Shown here in pieces: positions 45,276 through 55,892 of a stretch of DNA of 64,000 bases. The notes beneath the pieces were generated by a model that was not told the origin of the DNA, did no database searches, and saw only the letters and a program-made list of their open reading frames with translations. The first letter of the stretch is position 1. The number at the start of each line of letters is the position of its first letter. A program made the position numbers and the translations under genes. This DNA is from Massospora cicadina (Eukaryota > Entomophthoromycota > Entomophthoromycetes > Entomophthorales > Entomophthoraceae): assembly GCA_022478985.1 (NCBI GenBank), contig JAKSZP010009264.1, positions 62,001 to 126,000 of the forward strand. The letters run 5' to 3'.

Positions 45276-46945
45276 ATGGGGCTCAACCACCCTCCAGAGG
45301 CTTGCGCAAGTGAAAAGTTCTTGTGGGCAGGGGCCAACTTCATGGCGGCAACGGTCACTTTTGGTTGAGATACAGCAGCCTGGGGGAAATGCTCGTGGAA
45401 GGCTTCAATCAGATCTTGGGCATGCACATAGTCGCGTGCTGGAACTCAACTGTTCTCTGAAGCATCAAAGCCCTTCCAGGATACCAGGTACTTTGGTCTT
45501 CTTTTAACGCGGCGGGAGGCAACTGTCTCTTCCACTTCCCACTCAGGCACCCCATCCACGAGATAGGCCTCAGGAGTCTCTGGTGGGGGGCCCTCAAACA
45601 ATGTGAGTTTGCTCTCATGAAACACTGAGAAGATCCAAATTGAAGGGGGAAGATCCAGCTGGTATGAGGCATGGCCCACCTTTCTAACAACGCAGTAAGG
45701 AAAATCCTCTTAGGACCTAGCTTCTTGCATGGCTGCTTGATAGAGATGTTACAAGCATCAAGCATCATGAGATCCCCTTCCTTTTTACGCAGGACCCACT
45801 TGGCGCTTCCCATCAGCATTCTCCTTATAAACCTGCATTGCTGCCTCCAAGCTTGTGGAAACCCCTTGGTGGACCTTCTTGATTGTCTTGGCAAATTCCA
45901 CCACTGCTTCAACCTTAGACCCACAGCTGGGCTCCATGTTAAAGGCGGGGTTAAAGCCATTGCTGGCGAAAAATGGGGAACAACTGATCGAGGAGTGAAA
46001 GGTATTATTGTAGCTAAACTGGGCCATTGGAAGGTGAAAATCCCAATCTGAATGATCTGCGGCGGTGTAACACCGCAGGAACTGCTCCAAGCACTGTTTC
46101 ACTCGTTCATTCTTCCCATCTGATTGTGGGTGATAGGCAGTCTAACGTCAAGGGCGAATCTGGAGAGTCTTACACAACTCTTGCCAAAAGACGGAGGTAA
46201 ACTGGGGTCCCCGGTCACTGATAATCTCTTGGGGAACTCCATGGAGCGTAAACACATGCATGACGAAAAGCCTGGCCATCTCAGCCGCGGTTATTGTAGT
46301 TCTGCACGGAATGAAGTGGGCGAACTTCATAAAACGGTCCACCACCACCATGATGGCATCGTAACCATCTGAGACAGGTAGTTCTACAATAAAATCCACT
46401 GATAGTGAAGTCCAGGGCCCTTCAGCTTTCTGGAAAGGTATTAACAACCCCACTAAGGGTTGACGATTTGGCTTCATTTGGTTGCAGACTAAAAATTCCT
46501 TGCAGCACCGCCCCACCTGAGCAGGCAAGCCCTTCTGATTGTATGTGCGCCGGATTAACTCTAATGTCTTCGCTCTACCAGGATGACCAATAGTATGTCC
46601 ATCATGATGGTCCCGGATGATTTCCAGGCGAAGTGGTCCAGAAGGAACCCATAGGCGCCCCTGGAACCACACCATCTCATCCTTCATGTGATAGCCCCTG
46701 GAGAGATCCTCTTGATTCAACTTGCAATTGGCAAGTAATGTAGTATATTCCGCTGCCAGCAGCTGAGAAAGGACTACCTTTCTGAACATACTATATTCCT
46801 CCGCGTTTTCCAGAGGTGCAAGCACTTGCCCGTTGGCCAGGGGAGAGGGTCGTTGAGGCAGAAGTTTACTTGGAGGAATCATCACATGGGTGTTGTGAAC
46901 TTCTACCTCCTTAGGATCAGGCACTAAAGCAGGGTTGCGGCTCAA
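45263..46945 (-). pseudogene. Integrase and chromodomain of element K
   Basis: The 265-codon open start contains the zinc site (HDGHTIGHPGRAKTLELIRR, RCCKEFLVCNQMK). The core follows: WTSLSVDFIVELPVSDGYDA, VPQEIISDRGPQFTSVFWQE (both Asp present). Two stops near 46,145 (RP-TGA-R-TAG-TAYHPQSDG) are followed by the Glu in DGKNERVKQCLEQFLR. The chromodomain at 45,446-45,570 reads EWEVEETVASRRVKRRPKYL, VSWKGFDASENS, with the next Trp codon changed to TGA. In relatives the chromodomain directs integration to marked chromatin. In total three nonsense codons and a frameshift near 45,780. Confidence 0.85.
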
Positions 46946-46949
46946 AGCA

Positions 46950-47535
46950 TCCGCAAAACCATTATCCTTGCCCTTGATGAACTCATATGTGAATGCGAAT
47001 TGGGCAAGGGTCTCATTCCAATGGGTCTGCCGTGGGGTTAAGACATGAGGAACGCGTTAGTAAAACAAGGCACAGTGGTCTGTATGTACCCAGAAAGGTT
47101 GGGATGAGCCGTGCAAGTGGTGACGTCAATAAGTAAGCGCCTCCACCACTGCCATTAACTCCTTATCATAAACGTCGTAATTCAACTCTGATAAAGACAT
47201 TTTCCTATAAAATATCCCACCGGATGCTCTATCCCATCTTCGCCTACTTGTAACAAGGCAGCCGCTATGGCGAAGTTGGAGGCATCAGTAGACACAATGA
47301 ACTCCTTTGAAGGGTTGACATGGCGAAGAACTGTCATGGACAACAGTGTGCACTTCACTGCTTGAAAAGCATCCTCTAAAATGGGGGACCATTGAAGCAC
47401 CTTGGCACCGCTAACCTTGTATAGGGGAGCCGCCACTTCAGATAGATTAGGAGTGAACTTCTTGAGGAATGTGCACGTCCCCAAAAAGCTCCTCAATTCC
47501 TTGACTGAGGTGGGGTGGGCCACTCTTAAATAACC
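46950..47535 (-). pseudogene. RNase H of element K
   Basis: The minus strand from 47,523 reads AHPTSVKELRSFLGTCTFLK, KFTPNLSEVAAPLYKVSGAK, EFIVSTDASNFAIAAALLQV, EDGIEHPVGYFIGKCL. This is the connection segment and the first half of RNase H with the catalytic-type STDAS motif. The second half (HWNETLAQFAFTYEFIKGKD, NGFADALS) lies at about 47,020-46,950. Breaks occur near 47,180 and 47,050. Confidence 0.8.
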
Positions 47536-47539
47536 TTCT

Positions 47540-48110
47540 CCTTGTCTGGAGTTATCATGTGTCCCTGGTCAAACACGACGTTGCCCAGAAATGTGACCTT
47601 GACTTGAAGAACTCGCACTTAGAAATCTTCAACGTAAGGCTGGCTGCCTTTAACCGCTCTACCACTTGCCAAAGGTGGACTGCATGGGACTCCTGATCAG
47701 TGGAAAATACCAGGATATCGTCTATGTAAGCGACCGCGCATACCCCTATCAGGTCTTCCAACGCGGCATCAATGCGGCGTTGAAAGATAGCAGGGGCATT
47801 CTTAAACCCAAAGGGCGTGACCTGAAACTTGAAGATCCCTTTTCTGGTATGGAATGCAGTCAGTTAATCTTGTCCCTTTTTAATCTGGATCTGATTGAAC
47901 GCATTGAGGCAATCCATCTTGGAGAAGACCTTCGCCTTCTCCACATAGAGTGCAATATGTGAATCCAAAGGGATGGGATGGAGGTCTGGTACAGTAACGT
48001 TATTGAGGTTACCATAGTCTACGCAGGGGCATAAAGTATCATCAGACTTCTCCACAAAGATTAGGGGAGCATACAGGGGAAGTACGCTGAAAGATCGCAC
48101 CTTTGGCCGA
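47540..48110 (-). pseudogene. Reverse transcriptase of element K
   Basis: Blocks: LYAPLIFVEKSDDTLCPCVD, YGNLNNVTVPDLHPIPLDSH, KVFSKMDCLNAFNQIQIKKG (first catalytic Asp in KMD). After a shift, the FQ/FGL-NAP block follows at about 47,830-47,780, and VCAVAYIDDILVFSTDQESH (47,740-47,680) carries the YIDD intact. LTLKISKCEFFKS follows. YIDDILVFS, rather than the YLDDINVFS of B and F, again marks a different lineage. Confidence 0.85.
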
Positions 48111-48780
48111 CTGTTCCTTCACCCACACATCCAACGCCTCTTCCTCCCAGACAGTCAATGGGTAAATAGGGGAAGAGATACGCACCAGATCCACCGTGAG
48201 CTTGAAGTCACAATTGAACTCGGAGTGCTCAGGGAGTGCATTGGCAGATGCTGCATCAAAAGAGGATTCCAAACTCTCTAAGCAAGAAGGTATAGTAATG
48301 TCCACTGAGGACTTCTGCATTGAGGCAAGGCGACAAGGGAGACGGTGGGGCCAGTGGGGCAATTTGCCCTGGGCGTTCTCTTCTGACAAAGGCACAACAA
48401 ATGTGTGACCGTTTTTCATGGTGAGGGACAGGGTATTCTCCTTCAGGTTAGTTCTAACGTCAAACTTCCGCCACCACTCTATACCCAAAATGATAGGGAA
48501 CAGGAGGTTTTTGATCGCACTGAAGTGATCTGACAAGTGGTACTTGCCAACCTGATAGTCCACTGTCCCAATGATCTTCAGAGTGGGAATACCTTAGGAC
48601 GCCCCTCCTCTAACCACATCACCTGGCAAGTAACTCAGTCCAAGGTAATCAGCTAAAAACTGGTCCATAAAGTTTCCAGAGGCTCCAGTATCCACCAAAG
48701 TAGTAGTGGTGAACTTCCCTAAAGGAGAGGAGAGGGTAGCAATCAGTAGAAAAACCTGGAATGGTCTTTATTTATGGTAG
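48042..48780 (-). pseudogene. Protease of element K and linker
   Basis: Near 48,715-48,650 the minus strand reads FTTTTLVDTGASGNFMDQFL with D-T-G intact, followed by LADYLGLSYLPGDVV. After one stop at 48,595 comes a 173-codon open segment: GTVDYQVGKYHLSDHFSAIK, NLLFPIILGIEWWRKFDVRT (the ILGIEWW flap-side block typical of retropepsins), then a linker that enters RT at 48,100. Confidence 0.8.
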
Positions 48781-48789
48781 ACAACAACA

Positions 48790-49510
48790 ACACATCACCA
48801 AAAATTTCCTCCTCTGGCTCAAGCATTTCAACAGAATCTGTTTTAGGATCAAAAAAGGGAGAGATAGTTGGCCACTCTTAATACTGAGGCCACATACCCC
48901 ACCGTGCCTTCTGCAGGTGCATATACTTTATCATATTTGAAACGAAGTTCCTTCACTTCCTGAGTGCACCAAATCATGGTAGAGGTCAACCGTGGGTTCT
49001 TAGGGGTAATCTGTTATATTGAAATAGGGTCCTCATCCAGGCCATATGAACTAATAAACGGTTCAGAGGTAGAGACCAGGTTTTCATTATAAAACGCATC
49101 TTCTGACGCGAATGACCCTATCTTTTGAGCCACAATGGAATGCCCAATGTTATCCAAGGCCAACACCCCCAGGCCCATCTTCGCCAATTCCGCCAGCATC
49201 ATCTGAATGCGCCAATGAAGGTAAACTTGTTTCTTGGAATGGAATTTAATTAATTCGGTGGAAAGTCAGGGAATCACGAATTTCGGACATTGAAGCGTCC
49301 AAATCCACCAGGTATGAACATGAAGGGTGGATACTTTCCAGTTGGAGGCAACCATAATAACACCGAGTTGCTCCAACCTTTGGGCAAAAGAGGAAACAGC
49401 GGTGCAGCTAACAACAGCTGAAACCCACAGCCAGCGCCCACTGTTTCTACTTTGGAAAAGGTCAACGCGGAAAAAGTTCATGCACATGATAAGAGTGGTT
49501 GGTCGACTAA
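48790..49510 (-). pseudogene. Short gag-region remnant of element K
   Basis: About 700 bp lie between the 5' LTR and protease. Readable pieces are MMLAELAKMGLGVLALDNIG, FASEDAFYNENLVSTSEPFI (49,202-49,040) and WCTQEVKELRFKYDKVYAPA (about 48,975-48,915). There is no zinc knuckle, and the length is far below a usual gypsy gag, so most of gag is probably deleted. The bases after the 5' LTR read TTAGTCGACCAACC on the minus strand, not a TGG primer site. Confidence 0.5.
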
Positions 49511-50352
49511 TGTAAGGAGAGTGTCTATAACTCACCTGTTTCCAGCGTGGAGGTGCTTGGTGCACAGAGCCAACGCGTGGAAACTAGCCATTAGTACTAA
49601 AGCTACTAGCGCCCAGCAGAGGGTGCTGGAGCAATAATAACTAAAACCAAAAAGCGCGATCAGGAAACACCCAAAAACGACGTGGTGCACAAGAAGAGGA
49701 GAGTTAAACGGACCAGGTTGGAGGTGACCTGGGAGAACCAACGGTGCACTTGGGAAAAATTGTATTGTGTTCAAATGGCAAGTTGAACGGAGTGTGAGAC
49801 CTCCTCAAAGGGGTCCGCGCACATAACCTTTGGTAATAACATTTTTTAAAAGACGGAAAAAATGGGGGAATTTTATTTGGGAAGTTGACCAACAAGGAAT
49901 GTTAGTTGGGGAAAACATATTTAAGCTCAGATGGGGGAATTGGGGCTATGCCGCAGTGGGCCCAAGTAGCGACTCACCAATAGGGCAATACTGCCATCCA
50001 AATTCATATATTAGGCCAAAAGTGACTTCACTCAAGTGATCAATTAAAGTTGGATTTGACCCAAGCGCATTATTTTGTATATGGAACAGGTTTTAAATCC
50101 CCATTCCTCGACTAACTGAATTGAACAGTCCGCCTTTATTTGGTAGATAGTTCGTTTTAATGCTTGGCCCAACGTCAGGGGCTGGGCACTTGGCACCCCA
50201 CTAGGACCAACATGGGCATATTTTGCCCATACCCAGCGCTGGTCTAGGATGTGCTTCAGGTCTGGGAGGCCCTGTAGTTTCACTTTTGGGCCTCCAGGCG
50301 CCCAGCCTTATCTTTGGGTTGGTCCCCACTATGATATCATCTACACATGACA
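49511..50352 (-). repeat. 5' LTR of element K
   Basis: It starts TGTAAGGAGAGTGTC and ends ATCTACACATGACA, followed by GAATG. It pairs with 44,420-45,259. Confidence 0.9.
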
Positions 50353-50425
50353 GAATGCCTATACAATCAAAAATACTATTAATGGTTTTATAGTTAACCA
50401 AGTTCATATCAAATTCTAAAAATTA
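50353..50425 (+). pseudogene. Integrase tail of element C after K
   Basis: The plus strand continues the integrase tail and closes with FIVNQVHIKF (about 50,390-50,418), the signature ending of this pol family (F: YNQVHVKT; H: NRVHIKF). This confirms that K is inserted in the integrase of C. Confidence 0.7.
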
Positions 50426-51012
50426 ATAGTTATATATATATATATATAATTATATAAGATAACAAAACAAATCAAAAATATCAAAAGTATAACAAATGGA
50501 AAACGATTTTTAAAAACAATCTTTATTTTGCCACGCTCAAAATCATTTGTGGTGTTCCCTACTATCAGTTGGCAGGACCAAATTGGGGTTGCAACTGGGT
50601 CTGAAAAAGTAGTACCAAGGCGCTAAAGTATGTCAGTAGGATCAAGATGGGCTCAAACTAGATCTGCCATGATTAGTCCCTAAGAAATGAGTTGGGGGGA
50701 TCAGTATGGGTTGAAACTGGATCCACTGTGAGATATCTTAGGAATGTAGATGACCTGCTCTGGATTGCAAATGGAGAGCCCAAACTGGGGGAGTACAGGT
50801 TTTCCAGGCGTATTATCAGCAATGATGCCCAAAGTAGTCCTGGTAAGGAAGAGGCTGTAGAACCGTGCTCTAAAGAGGTGGCAGTGAAAAGGAGACCACT
50901 GAACTAATGAGTTGGTTAAATCCAAAGTTAGGACCTCTGAACAATACTTGTTAGTCAAGTCCAAAGAAAAAGAAATCGCCTCTATAAACTGTCTTTCTAG
51001 GTAATCTAGTCA
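50426..51012. other. Non-coding region of element C before the 3' LTR
   Basis: It begins with a TA dinucleotide run (50,431-50,448). It is otherwise unique-looking sequence with several GG-rich stretches and an open stretch of 71 codons on the plus strand (50,692-50,907) that resembles nothing I know. I treat it as the untranslated 3' part of C. Confidence 0.5.
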
Positions 51013-51024
51013 TGCGGGGGGAGG
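51013..51024 (+). other. Polypurine tract of element C
   Basis: TGCGGGGGGAGG precedes the 3' LTR (TGTTGGAAT) without a gap. Confidence 0.75.
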
Positions 51025-51865
51025 TGTTGGAATTTTGGTTGACCACATTATCCATCTCTCTTGCAAAATAAGCATTTTAAAAGATTGTTAGTAAACAATC
51101 TATTTTATTGCAATGGTTGCTGACTAAATTACAAGTCATAGATAACCAAAAGAAATAATCTGATATTGTTTTTCAATTAATATTTCATTGGGGATTATCT
51201 CTGACAATATCAAATGAGTTTTTGATGAGGGCTTGATAACTGATGGTCAGATTGCCATGGTGGATCATTCAGACAGAGGCGTTGCAAATTAGGGTCATTT
51301 TTTGTGAAGCTACCGAAGTGTTTTAATGCTTGTTTTGGCAGTAGTTAGTGGTCATAACCAGGTAACACAGCCCATTAACATCTGTCTATGGTTCCTGACA
51401 CAAAGGGATGGCTGCCAATCCGTAAAGATTACACTACAGAGCATTAACAAAGGTGAAAGAATCCACCATTGTTCAGAAGTTAATTCTAAAAGTCAAAAGT
51501 TTTGGTAGAACAATTAGTTGACTTTAAGTGAGTCATATGAAAAGTTGTCCGCCTTTTTTTGATAAAAACCCCTAGCATTTTCTAATATAAAGCAGAAGTC
51601 AAAAGATATATATATATTATATCTTTTTTTTTAGTAATAGATGGTCCCAACCCAAGGGGGGGGGGATTCATCGATGTTATATTATATCTTCTTCTAGATG
51701 AAGTTTGACACAAATAAAGTCCCTAGATGTTTTTTTTAAGTTTCAGTCCACCAGTGTGGATTTGAAGCCACTTACAGTGAAGACTCAACCTAATAGTTGT
51801 CGCCATACAACTAGTGTCCTAATTATTTTACAACCTATCTGTGCAGTAACTAAAAAAAATTTACA
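51025..51865 (+). repeat. 3' LTR of element C
   Basis: It starts TGTTGGAATTTTGG and ends AATTTACA. It pairs with 36,478-37,251 and is longer because of a short retroposed fragment at 51,625-51,677. Confidence 0.85.
51613..51689 (-). mobile_element. Tiny A-tailed retroposed fragment in the 3' LTR of C
   Basis: The 12-mer TATATTATATCT occurs at 51,613-51,624 and 51,678-51,689 and only once in the 5' LTR (about 37,062-37,073). The 53 bases between (51,625-51,677) read on the minus strand as ACATCGATGAATC, a run of nine C, TTGGGTTGGGACC, ATCTATTACT and a run of A. A long target duplication with a terminal A run is the mark of LINE-driven insertion. It is probably the 3' end of a SINE or LINE, severely 5'-truncated. 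Confidence 0.7.
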
Positions 51866-51867
51866 AT

Positions 51868-52050
51868 CATATTTACTAGCTAAAAAGTCAACTATACTAT
51901 GTTTTAAGACTCATATAAGGCTATGAGAAGATTGGCCCAACATATCATGCAGCTACAAGTAGATTATATAGCTTGGTGATTAAGTCACAAAAAAGGTCAT
52001 GATGCAAATGAGTACAGACAACTTTTACCCACCTTTTTGTTTTATCTAAT
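51868..52050 (+). pseudogene. RNase H scrap right of element C
   Basis: The plus strand reads YLLAKKSTILCFKTHIRL, then after a shift RLAQHIMQLQVDYIAW and SHKKGHDANEYRQL. This matches the RNase H end (compare RLARWALNLQAYDYTIKHRA in F). It starts directly after the LTR of C, yet the gene left of C is an integrase. It therefore belongs to another element than D. The stretch 52,051-52,240 shows nothing I recognise. Confidence 0.55.
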
Positions 52051-52239
52051 TGGTTAGGGCAATCATGGGATAGGCACTACTGGTATGAGCTAGAAAAGAG
52101 TTGAGGGAGGGGAAGTAGATGTTAGATTCAAATTTTGAGACACCCCAGAGTAGACAAGCTACTCCTGTTGTTATCCGGTACCACCAGGTGTATTGGAGGT
52201 TGGGTAGCCTATTCCATAGGGCCTTCTTTTATGATGGAA

Positions 52240-55200
52240 CAGGTGTGGAGGAAGGGGTCCACATGTAGAAACCAGACGAGGGAACAATGACTCAATGAGA
52301 CTTTGTTGCTTTGGCTTCACGTATTAATAAAGCCAGGCCTGCAACTGTTCTAGTAGGTGTAGGTGAAATCTGCTGACTGTCCTGCGGATGGTCAGCACTG
52401 TTGCCTTGAAGGCATCTAGCGAGACTGTGTATATAGTCCACAGCACAAAGGCGACTATGAGGGAGCAGAACGTGGCTGGTATAGGGGCTCAAGTTTGTGT
52501 GTGAGGAGGATTTTGGATTTTGATAGCTCCTGGTTGTTGTGAGTTTTAAACAGATGCGCAACTTCACGCCATATGGCTCTTAATAGCGAGAATGCTTCAT
52601 GGCAGTGATGTAGGGTGCCAACCCCTTTACACACTGCATATGTCGCATCAAGAGTGTTGGAGCAGCCCACTGTTCTGTAGGTTTGTCTGCGTCATAGCCA
52701 GGTGTTTTCTCTTACCCTTGGTTGGAAGATGGGGTGATGCATGAGCCTCCATATTGTTTTTTGTGTTGTGAGGTCATAAGGGATTTCCAAGGAATCCAGT
52801 TAGTCAACTCTTGAAATGACTGGGACCTTATCATGTATGTCCCTTTGGGGGTGGTGGTTCTTCTCCCTTAGTGTGAAGCTTGCTCCGGGTCTTCGCCTTC
52901 CATTACTAGTGACTGTTATTGTGACCATCCATACTAAGTGCCGGGTGGTGTGGAAGAAGCGTTTGAAATGATGGGTTCCAATGTGGACCACGGCATTGGG
53001 GCGGTTTTAAAGTAAGTAAGTAGACTGTATGGGTTGTGGGGGTTGGATAGTTTAATTTCCTGTGAAAAGTTGGCCCTTGCTGCCCTGGACCAGTGCTGGT
53101 GTGGGAGGTCTGGGACTAGGACTTTCTCTATCCAGTTATACAGTATGTGGTTGGCATGTCATGTAAAGTCTATTAGGCCCATGCCACCGCTTGATCATGA
53201 GTTGTAGAGAGCCTCCATGCATATAGGTGGCTGGGATCAAGGCCACAGCCATCCTAGGATTAGGGTGCAGATCGAGGATATTAATGAGGGTGAGAAGGAG
53301 ATGGCGTGGGTAGGGATCCACAGGATTGATAGAATAGTGAACTTGCAACTGTTACTCGCCCTATTAGCCCCGGTGACCTTCCCTTAAGAGAGGCAATGCA
53401 GCTGGAAATTCTTAGTAGCAGGTTGCACTCAATTGTCTCATTGGCGTACCCCCCAGTTTCCATTCATATCCCAAAGTAGCATACAGGGTTGGCTGAGGGG
53501 GGAGGTGAAAAGAGCAGGATTATTGGGTCACTCCTTCATGAGATTATAGGTGGTGCAAGTTTTATGGTCCAGTTGGTTGTGTACTTTTCTAAAAGGATGG
53601 TTTCAGTCTTCTTTTTGTTGAGTATCACATTGCTCGCACTGGAATACTCCTCCAGGTTGTGCTCCAACTGCCGGGCATCTTCATTTTTAGATATGCCACC
53701 CATGCAGCCATCTGCAAAGGCCAGTATTTTTAAAAGCTAAATTGCTTTGTGAAGTGATGCCCACAAGGCGTGAGTCAGCAACGTGTAGGAGAGAGACTAT
53801 GCTGAAGTTGTATAGCAATGGGCTGAAAGATCCCCTTGATTGAGCCCTCTGAACGGTGTGTTTGTGTCAGTCAGGAATGCAGGGCCGCAGAAAGCCATAT
53901 AGGCTGACTCTGTTAGAAGCATTGCCCAGTCTAAAAATCTGGATGGGAGCCTGAAGGCTTTCAGGCATTCCTTCAATTATGGCCAGCTAATGCGGTCTTA
54001 TGCCTTTTCCTGGTCTAGGAACACCAGAGCACCAGTTGCTTTAGACTAGAAAAGCCGGTGATGGTGTGTATGTTGGTCCAGACACATCTCCTGGGTATGA
54101 GCCCAAACTGGTTTTAGGACGGAATTTGGAAGCTGTTTCACCCAGTCTGTTGGCTAAAATTTTAGTCAAAAGCTTTGTGTTTATATTTAATTAATGCAAT
54201 TGGACGCCAGTTAGACAGATCCTTTATCACCTTTTTTAAATAGGTTTATTACATAGGCGTCCTGTCCTCCTGGTAGAAGGCGGGTCTCCATCAAGCTCTG
54301 AATCATTGATGACAGGAGGAGGCAAATTGCTTGAAATATTTTTTATAAAACATAGGGTATCCAATCAGGCCCTGGGCATTTCCTATATGTTGTACAGCGA
54401 ACTGTGTCCCAGAGCTCCTCTTGTGTGATTAAATTTAATAGGTTGCTGTACAGAGGTGTGCTTTGTACTCTGGCTTTGTGTATATAGATTTAATTTTTTG
54501 GGGATTTCTTGGAGTGTTGTGGTATAGTTCAATGTAGTAGCGGTGCACTTCCACCTTGGCCTCCGCTGGGTAAGTTGCCATGGTGCCATCACCTTTGCGG
54601 ACCTGTGTGCACGTGAGCCAGTTACCACAGAAGTTTTTGGTGGAAGAAGTATGTTGAGCATGTTTCCCTACTTTTATGATTTTACCTTTTATTTCAAAAC
54701 TATAATTCTGTGCTGATGTTTGAAGATGAGGTTGTTTAGGTTGGAGGATATTTTCGCCCATTTGCGCCCCCAATTGGAGCTGTAACCACAATTCATGGTT
54801 TTGAGCTCAAGGTGATCCAGTTCCTCCAATGTGCTCCTGTTTTGGCTGTGTCAGCGGTGTACTTATATTGGTGAGATGGCAAGTTTTATTTATTAAGCCA
54901 ACATGAAGTTTATTCTGGTTGCAATGTAATCTGATACAATTATAGTTGGAATTTGGGGTTTGTGGTCTTGTTTTCAAATCAGTTGGATAGTTCAGGCAAT
55001 TTTATGTTATCTGGGTGCATCTTCCTAAAGTTCAATGCCTGTTCAGGAGTGCATGTTGGCTAAAGCTGCACCAAAATGAGTCAGTGGTCAGAGAAGTTTA
55101 TCTTTTTAGTCAAGGTTTTGGAGATGGTCAAGCGCTGGGATTTTAGTATGAGGATGAAGTTGATGCAGCTCATTGATATGAGCTTTCTCTTGCATATGTT

Positions 55201-55760
55201 GGGGTGATCATGTTGGAGAGGAGTGGTGACCCGGGGGGAGAGTATTGTGTAAGCTGAGGGACGCCTTCATTTCACAGAATTCAATGTGCCCTAGGGGTAT
55301 CCCCCCGGGTTTAGGCCATTGGTCCGTGTTGGGGTCAGTGCAGCAGTAAAAGTCGCCCAGTAGTTTAGTGTCTGGTGGGAGGGAGAGTGTTGGGATGGTA
55401 TCAAGGAATTGCTTCCTCATAGCTGCGGTGCATGGGTCATAGATAAATGCTATTGAGATTGTATTGTCCTAGCATAAATCATTGCTACCAGGTCGCGGCT
55501 GTGTAGATAGTAGATTGAGTTAGTATTTTTTAACTTTTTATGATTATGGAAAACCACCCCACAGTGGGATTTCCATACCAATTGGGATGGTGAGACCCTG
55601 GCTGACCTGGAATACCTCTTCCCCCTACAAGCAGTGGGTTCCTTGGATGGCCAAGATATCTACAGGAGGTTTCCTCAAGAAGTCCAGCTTTTTGGCTTAT
55701 TAACTGAGCCCTGGCTCCTGCGATGTTTAACATCCATATGGACACTGAGGTGCCCACAGC
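52240..55760 (-). pseudogene. LINE ORF2: endonuclease and reverse transcriptase
   Basis: The minus strand starts with an APE-type endonuclease: LNIAGARAQLISQKAGLLEE (about 55,730) and KLLGDFYCCTDPNTDQWP (about 55,350; GDFN changed to GDFY). RT blocks: NWRPIAL (about 54,200), NQFGLIPRRCVWTNIHTI (about 54,090), then SRGSF and the catalytic motif ILAFADGCMGGISKNEDARQ (53,720-53,660), where ADD has become ADG. The C-terminal part (GTLHHCHEAFSLLRAIWREV, about 52,600) looks like the cysteine/histidine segment after LINE RTs. No LTRs. Numerous stops and shifts. Confidence 0.75.
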
Positions 55761-55892
55761 GCCCCAGGAGCAGTTGGGAGGGCCGTCTGGCCTATCCCTT
55801 TGCACCATCTCCAGTATTGGCTCCAGGTGACTGGACCTGTCCCACCTGTGCAGTTTTTCGATCCCTTACCCTTTGCTAAGTTTTGTGAGGTC

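Larger units (their letters stand above)
44420..50352 (-). mobile_element. Element K: chromodomain Ty3/gypsy retrotransposon
   Basis: LTRs at 44,420-45,259 (840 bp) and 49,511-50,352 (842 bp) are nearly identical, with a perfect duplication GAATG at 44,415-44,419 and 50,353-50,357. Minus-strand order: short gag remnant, protease, RT, RNase H, integrase, chromodomain. The protease D-T-G, RT YIDD, integrase zinc site and DDE residues are all readable. A few stops and shifts remain, and no gag zinc knuckle is seen in the 4.25-kb internal part. It belongs to the chromovirus branch, unlike the others here. Confidence 0.9.
36478..51865 (+). mobile_element. Element C: Ty3/gypsy retrotransposon carrying L and K
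   Basis: The 5' LTR 36,478-37,251, primer site, gag, protease, RT, RNase H, integrase, purine tract and 3' LTR 51,025-51,865 all follow in order on the plus strand. Removing L (2,071 bp), K (5,933 bp) and their duplications leaves about 7.4 kb, the size of B. There is no target duplication (TATGG on the left, ATCAT on the right). The flanks are different genes, integrase left and RNase H right. All genes have many stops. Confidence 0.85.

Noticed and set aside
45127..45507. Plus-strand open frame of 126 codons near the 3' end of K
   Set aside because: It lies across the LTR boundary and opposite the chromodomain reading; no similarity to any protein.
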